Assembly (NCBI RefSeq): GCF_041146395.1
Contig: NC_090990.1
Coordinates: forward strand, 40,806,001-40,870,000
DNA: 64,000 nt
Reading direction: 5' to 3'
DNA from: Eulemur rufifrons
Lineage: Eukaryota > Chordata > Mammalia > Primates > Lemuridae
The notes under the pieces are model-generated. The model saw only the letters and a program-made list of their open reading frames with translations, was not told the DNA's origin and did not search any database. Shown here piece after piece: positions 58,362-64,000 of the stretch. How positions within the stretch are numbered: the stretch's first letter is position 1; each line of letters opens with the position of its first letter. Position numbers and translations under genes: made by a program.

Positions 58362-58530
58362 CCTGTGTGAAGTGGTGGAGAGAAAGTGAGCTCAAATTCT
58401 GGCTTGTCCATTGTTTCCTTGGGCAACTCAACATGTGAGCTTCCATTTCCTTGTCTCTAAAAAGGAGGTCACAAAATCTATTTTGAAGTGTTTGAAAAGA
58501 ACAATTGTTAAGTTCTTTGAAAACGAGAGT
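58362..58530 (+). repeat. MIR SINE
   Basis: 'agtgagctcaaattctggcttgtcc', 'ttccttgggcaactcaacatg', 'cttccatttccttgtctctaaaaagg' are MIR landmarks in order. Confidence 0.65.
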
Positions 58531-58534
58531 TGAT

Positions 58535-59430
58535 GATAATGCCAAAAATAAGTGGTTTAATGGAGATGCAGAAGAGGGGTTAGATTCGAGAGGAACTGTG
58601 GGAGAAACCCTGCAGACTTTTCAGTGGGGAGGTGCTGGCACATGGGGTGAGGGACAGGAGGACATCTCATTAGACTCTATTTCTGTTCTTCAGTTGTTAG
58701 CAAGAGAAAAACAATTTTGGCTAATTTCAACAAAAAGTAAAGTTAGTAGAAACAAATGGCCCAGCTCTCAGAGTCTAAGGAAAAGCTCATTTGCCAGACT
58801 TAGAAAGTACAAACAGGGGGCGGCTCTGGACTCCAGGCTGCAGGAAGTGATGCACAGTGTCAGAACGAACCTGCACCACCTGTGTCGTGCCCTCATATCC
58901 CTTCACCCAAGAGTCTAGTCGGCCTTGACTGGGTTTGTCCACACAAACCACAATGAACTGAGCAGTAGACAGAGAGTGTGCCGCAAAGATCAGGTGCTGT
59001 TATTAGGAGAAGAGGGTAGTGGACGCTGGATGGGAAAAGCGATCGGTATCTTGGATGTCATGACATTCCTCGCCGTCAAAGCAATTGCCACTGCCATTCA
59101 CACAGTTCTAGAGTTGGCACCATTAACCAAGAAAGAGAGATGGATGATGGATTCTGTGGTGAACTTGTTGAGTTGGATTTTCCATATAGACATGTAATGC
59201 AGGCTGTTGTAGAGTTTACAAGAGATTTAGGAGGGAGGTATAGAACTGGAAGTTATCAGTTTACAAGGGTTGAGAGTAGATGAGATTGCCCAGGAATAAC
59301 CCCTAAAGAAAGAACATAGAACATCAGACTGAGAATCAACCCCTGAAGAAATACCTGCTGAGCAATAACAATAATAATAAACGTTAGAAACTGAGCAGGA
59401 ATAGTCTGAGAGACAACAAGACCCAGCAGA
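58535..59430 (-). repeat. L2 LINE, antisense (best at 59120-59330)
   Basis: 'ggaggtatagaactggaagttatcagtttac' and 'gagagtagatgagattgcccagg' match the antisense of the L2 'ctgatgactcccaaat'/'gatctcatcc' part. The left half is weaker. A 137-codon frame at 58505-58918 is treated as chance or L2-derived. Confidence 0.5.
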
Positions 59431-59474
59431 GAGTGGAGGTAGACTTTCAAGAGGCAGGAAGCCAGTTAGAGTGA

Positions 59475-59580
59475 CCAATCATCCTGGTTTGCCGGGACTG
59501 TCCCAGTGTGAGCACTGAAAGTTCCACATCCTGTGAACCCTGTTGGTCCCTGGCAAGCTGGGGTGGTTGCTCACCCTAGA
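59475..59580. mobile_element. Possible short DNA-transposon MITE
   Basis: 'accaatcatcctggtttgccgggactg' and 'ggttgctcaccctag' recall a common fold-back MITE whose ends are complementary. The middle is diverged. Confidence 0.4.
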
Positions 59581-59584
59581 GTCA

Positions 59585-60475
59585 GCAGCGTTGCAGAGTC
59601 AAGTGCAATAGCGAGTGTAGGATGAGCACTGAAAACAGCCATCAGAATTGACAATGAGGGAACACTGACAGCTGTGGCCAGAGCTGTTCCAGTGGGCAGT
59701 GGAGGCAGAGGCCTGGCTGCAGAGTTGAAGAACGAGGGCGGAGGAGGAGGCAGAAGTGGAGAGTGCTGACAACCCTCTCAAGAGGATTCACCAAGAAGGG
59801 AAAGAGACCCAGGGGATGCTGGCTGTTGGGCTACGAGAGATTTGTTTGGTTTGTTTTTAGGATGGGAGAAACTTGAGCAAGCTTATAGGCTTATTTAAGG
59901 TAGAAGTGAGACAACAAGGTTTAATACTGCAGAGAAGAGGGTACCCTCTAAGGAGCTGAAGCTTATGGGGTAACAATTAGAGGGGCAGAGGAAAGATGCA
60001 GCATCTGGGTGCAGATATAAATTCTCTTGCAGGAGGAGAGGGTATTTAGGGGGTACAAACATTGTGATCTCTATTTCCTTAAAGAAGTTGTCCAGAGTGT
60101 GAGTGTTATGGGGTGGGCAATGTGAGGGGAAGAAGAAGAGAGCCAACCATGAATGAGCAGACAGCTGTCAAAGCCTGGGTCTGGGTCAGGGGAGGGGGAG
60201 GCCATGACCACCTGCCCTGTGCCATTTTCTCCAGCAGCACCTGGTGAGCTAGGTGCAGGAACAAAGATGACCAACGGAGGCAGGCGAAGCAGGAGTGCAG
60301 GGGTGGAGAGGAGGGGGAGGAGAGTGTCTCTCAGGCCAACCAACCACTGGGCTGAGCTTGAGTAGCAAGTTGGGGACAGAAAAGCAGTTGCTAGATTGGG
60401 AGATAATGGGGGAATTAAAGGCAAAGGAAATTATGGTTAGACCCGTATTTCCCCCCCTGTGCCAGAATCCTGCAG
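59585..60475. other. Intergenic stretch, weakly L2-like
   Basis: G/A-rich sequence that may be decayed antisense L2 ('caatgtgatctctatttccttaaagaagttg'-type words). The 117-codon minus frame at 60071-60424 has no recognised homology. Confidence 0.35.
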
Positions 60476-60477
60476 TG

Positions 60478-60600
60478 GCAGTACTACTGTGCTGCTTGGC
60501 CTTGAATAAGTAATTTTACCTCTCTGGGCCTCAGTTTCCCCATCTGTAAGATTATATAATCACTATGAAATATTCTTTAGCTCTAATCATGAATGACTGT
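60478..60600 (+). repeat. MIR SINE
   Basis: 'cttggccttgaataagtaattttacctctctgggcctcagtttccccatctgtaag' is a clear MIR core. Confidence 0.85.
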
Positions 60601-61005
60601 GCAAACCAGCATATCCAAGCCTCTTGGGCCTCTGGGTGAGGTGCTTTTGGAACCTTCTCTACTGTAGCTGCTGAGCCACTGGGAATCATTTTCTGCTCAG
60701 AAGGAGCCAACCCTGGGGAACAAGATGTGAGATTTCAGTTGATCAGGGCCAGGTGCCAAGCAATAGTTCCAACTGCCATTGGCCAAAAGTTCACATTCAG
60801 GTTACTTTGCCTCAGGGGTCTCAGTAAATATTAACCAACACACTGGATGACCTTGGTCAAGCTACTGATATAATTCACCACTTGGTTTACTCAACCAAGG
60901 AAAAGCAAGTGGTTGGTTATATGCTGAGTGTAGCCAGGTTTAAGTGTGACTCAGAATGGTTGTAGGAACAAAGGTACAAATAGAAATGTTTATTTCTGGA
61001 AAGGC
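60601..61005. other. Intergenic stretch, nothing assigned
   Basis: No gene or recognised repeat. Confidence 0.4.
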
Positions 61006-61009
61006 CACT

Positions 61010-61460
61010 GCCTTAGGTTGGGTTCCCTAGAAGCAGAGCCTGAGATAGGGATTATTCTTCAAGATATTTATTGGGAGAATGTTCCCAGAAGGGGAGAGAG
61101 GAAAGAAGTAGGCAGGGAGAAAAGCTAGGCAAGAGTGTGGTCAGCTCCCATGGGAAGCTCTGGAGTACAGATTGTGCAGAGTTGGTCTCACCTAGGGTAA
61201 GGGTGTGGGCCTTTTATACTCACATGTCAATCAGTCATTGGCTGAGGTCTGTGGACAGGTGAAGTTGGGGGTGGGTGGGAAGTGGTGGAGCCTTTCTGGT
61301 GAGGGTGCTCTTGTTTGGCCCAGGGCAATTCTGTGCAGAGGAGGGCAGCAGAATTTTATCAGCAGTATTCACATCTGCTGGTTGGGAGAAAGGGGTTCCA
61401 AGAGGATCCACTATAGTTATCCTACAAATAAAAAACAGAAGTTCTATCTTTAGGTCTGTA
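61010..61460 (+). repeat. Old interspersed repeat, family not assigned
   Basis: 'ttaggttgggttccctagaagcagagcctgagatagggatt' and 'agatatttattgggagaatgttcccag' are typical of a widespread old repeat. I cannot name the family with confidence. Confidence 0.4.
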
Positions 61461-61654
61461 GTGGATGGGAAATGACACATAAGAAGATGGAAAAAAACAA
61501 AATAAGGAAAAAACCAAAGGAAATGGTGGTCCTGCCATTCATGCAGATTTAAAAGCTATTTGAAAGTCCCATATATAATCAACCCATAAACATCACTCAT
61601 TATCTCAGTGACAAACAGAACTGCTCTTACCCCTTATACACATATTTATGAAAT

Positions 61655-62060
61655 TTCACACTGCCAACAAAGAATTAATATCCTTAATATACAAAGAGTT
61701 CCTACAAATTGGTAAAAATAAAGATCCCTATAGTTACCTAGGTGATCCACCAAGGAGGACATACAAATAACAAATAAGGAAAATTTAAAAAAATTCTCCA
61801 ACCATGCTGATGATCAAAGAAACACAAAGGAAGGAATATATACATTTTCAGCTGTCATATTACAAATACTTTACAATGAGAACACACAAAACTGGCAAGG
61901 GTGAGGAGACATGGGTGCTCTCTAATAGTTGGGGGGAATATGGATTGGTCTAACTCTCGGAAAATAATTTTATAGTATGTTCATGAGATTTAAAAATGCT
62001 TAAACTCTCTGATTTATACTTTTACTCCCAAGAATCCATCCTAAGGAAATAATACAAATG
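61655..62060 (+). repeat. Old L1 ORF2/3' fragment
   Basis: 'agaattaatatccttaatatacaaagagttcctacaaattgg', 'tgatgatcaaagaaacacaaagg', 'actggcaagggtgagg', 'acttttactcccaagaatccatcctaaggaaat' follow the end of L1 ORF2. Diverged. Confidence 0.75.
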
Positions 62061-62064
62061 TTTT

Positions 62065-62280
62065 GCTGTCATCACACAATGGCATTGAGAAGTTGCTATG
62101 TGCTAGGCATTGTGCCGAGTGGATGAACATGCATTATTTCATTTAATCCAATACAGTTGCCTTATGAAGTCTTTTTTTATATGAGAGAAAACTGAGGCTT
62201 ACAGAAGTTCAGTTAAGATTATATTGTGAAAAAGTGAGGAAGCTGGGATTACTGGACTCCAGTGTGTAGGCCTTTAACAA
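62065..62280 (-). repeat. MIR, antisense
   Basis: 'gctatgtgctaggcattgtgccgag', 'gcattatttcatttaatcc', 'agaaaactgaggcttacagaagttcag' and 'gctgggattactggactcc' are antisense MIR landmarks in order. Confidence 0.8.
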
Positions 62281-62284
62281 CTTC

Positions 62285-62810
62285 GCTTATTCTATGGGCT
62301 CATTAATAAATGGGCCCAAGAAGAGGGAGAAAGCTAACCTTTTTACAAAATAATTAAATCAGGCAAACTGTTTCTTGCTCCATTGATCAGAGAGCCTCTG
62401 CAGTGTTTGGATTCCTAATTAAGTCAGCCAGATTTAATTAGGGTTCCTAGGGCTTTCACCTAGTCCTCTGGAAAGTTTTGTGATGAGTTTTACATGAAAA
62501 TATAAAACAGCCCTAGACTCCTCTGTGCACACTTATGAAGTCAGCTATTGTGTTTGGCACCTTTTTGGGTTGGGGTAGCAGTAAACTGATGGGAGTTTAT
62601 AACAACTCATTAATGAAGCAATCAGTGGTTATACTTGTTTACTTGTCTATCTCTTTCCCAAAGCTGTGAGCTATAAACTCGCAGAGATCATGTCTGTCTC
62701 ATGTATTAAAATAAACTTAAAAGGTGAGAAATGGATTGTGAAAGGTAGGCATTCAGCAGTGTTTTCCAAACTCTCACATGTGACCAAGAAGATATGTCAC
62801 AAGAATGGTC
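62285..62810. other. Intergenic stretch, nothing firmly assigned
   Basis: A short L2-like end may lie at 62635-62705 ('aactcgcagagatcatgtctgtctc'). Otherwise unassigned. Confidence 0.35.
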
Positions 62811-62814
62811 ATTA

Positions 62815-64000
62815 CAGGGGTAATTACTGGTATTTGTAAAACATTTGGAAGGACAGTGGGGTTGTCTCCAGTTTTTAACTCTTACAAATACAGCTGCTGT
62901 AAACATTTGTGTACAAGTTTTTACATGAACTTAAATTTCCATTTCTCTGAAATACATGCCCAGGAATGCTATTTTGTGGGTTTGTATGATAGCTGCCTGT
63001 TTAATTTTTAAAGAAACTGCCAAACTGTTTTCCAGACTGGTTATACTATTTTACATTCTGATCAGCAATGTGTGAGTGACTCAGTTGCTCTGAACCCTCA
63101 GCAGCATTTGGTGTTGTCACTATTTTTTAATTTAGCCCTTCGGATAGATGTGTAGTGATACCTCATTGTGGTCTTAATTTTCATCTCCCTACTGGCTAGC
63201 AGTGTTAAGCATCTTCTCATGTGCTTATTTACCATCTGTATAGCCTCTTTAGTGAAATGTCTCTACATGTCTTTTTCCCATTTTATATTTGGGCTGTTTT
63301 TTTTTTAACTGCTAAATTTCAGGTGATGTTTATGTATTTTACCCATTTGTTTGATATGTGGTTTGCAAGTATTTTTTCCAAGTCTGTAGCTTGTCTTTTC
63401 TCCTCTTAACAGGGTTTTTCACAGAGCAAAAGTTTTTTATATTGGTGAAGTCCATTTTATCCATTTTTTCTTTTATAGATTTTAAAGACTTTCCCCTAAA
63501 TGTGTTATAGTTTTACATTGAAGTCCACAATCCATTTTGAGTTAATTTTTGTACAAGATGTATGACTTAGGTTTAGGTTCATTCCAGCCCCCTCTCAATT
63601 ATTCCAGCACCATTTGTGGGAAAGGCTATTTTTCCTCCGCGGGATGGTTTTTGCATTTGGGCATGTTTGTGCGTGTATATCTCCAAGTTCTCTACTCTGT
63701 TCCATTGACCTATATGTCTGTCATTCCACTGATGCCACAGTCTTGATTACTGAAGCTACAGACTAAGTTTGATTCTTCCCATTTAATTCTTCTTTTTCAA
63801 AATTGTTCTATCATAGTTCCTTTGCTTTTCCATATAAATTTTAGAATAAGCTTCTGTATATCCACAAAAGTTTTTCCAGAATTTAGATAAGAATCACATT
63901 AAACCTATAAATTGATCTGGGGAGAATTGATATTTTTATTCTGTTGAGTCTTTCAATCCATGAACACCATATAGCTCAGACTTATTTAGAGCTTTTTTGA
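62815..64000 (-). mobile_element. L1 (L1M type), antisense, runs off the right edge
   Basis: Antisense L1 3' UTR and ORF2: 'tacagctgctgtaaacatttgtgtacaag', 'tgatacctcattgtggtcttaattt', 'cttctcatgtgcttatttaccatctg', 'tattccagcaccatttgtggg', 'aggttcattccagccccctc', in the same order as the copy at 26645-29001. The reading frame is broken, and the 5' end lies outside the window. Confidence 0.88.

Overview
The window is nuclear DNA from a primate. The organism is most likely a strepsirrhine, and probably a lemur. An Alu at 37089-37432 has the long A-rich linker seen in lemur Alus, and three L1 3' ends (11744-12197, 46230-46411, 46595-46770) share a 3' UTR type I associate with lemur L1s. The species call is inference from repeat families.

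The only protein-coding gene I can support is the first coding exon of USP24, on the minus strand at 18409-18738. It encodes residues 1-110: an N-terminal UBA domain, a Gly/Pro-rich linker and a PPxY motif, ending at a GTGAGG splice donor. The exon lies in a CpG island of about 1.15 kb (about 18330-19480) that should hold the promoter and 5' UTR. Positions 1-18408 are then the start of USP24 intron 1. I found no further USP24 exon there. Everything from about 19480 to 64000 lies upstream of the gene, and I see no convincing gene in it.

Layout: 1-18408 is intron 1, with L2, MIR, L1, hAT and Tigger fragments and a repeat-poor block around 12.9-15.2 kb. The region 18330-19480 is the promoter island. 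The region 20.8-23.6 kb holds a three-layer nest: an L2 copy split by a Tigger transposon, itself split by a class I ERV-type solo LTR in the same orientation as USP24. The region 23.6-29.0 kb is L1- and Alu-rich. The region 29-40 kb is old repeats plus the lemur-type Alu. At 40.7-43.3 kb an L2 is split by an L1. At 46.8-49.0 kb another L2 is split by an L1. The region 49-62 kb is mostly MIR, L2 and one Tigger, and an L1 runs off the right end from about 62.8 kb.

No novel multi-gene system is visible. The more unusual observations are a 32-bp near-perfect inverted repeat about 750 bp apart (25082-25113 and 25865-25896), the same-orientation LTR 3.6 kb upstream of USP24, a MER1-like element with an exact internal duplication, a 21-G run, and a PPxY motif next to the USP24 UBA domain. 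Repeat names come from recalled consensus sequences, so subfamily labels and edges are approximate.
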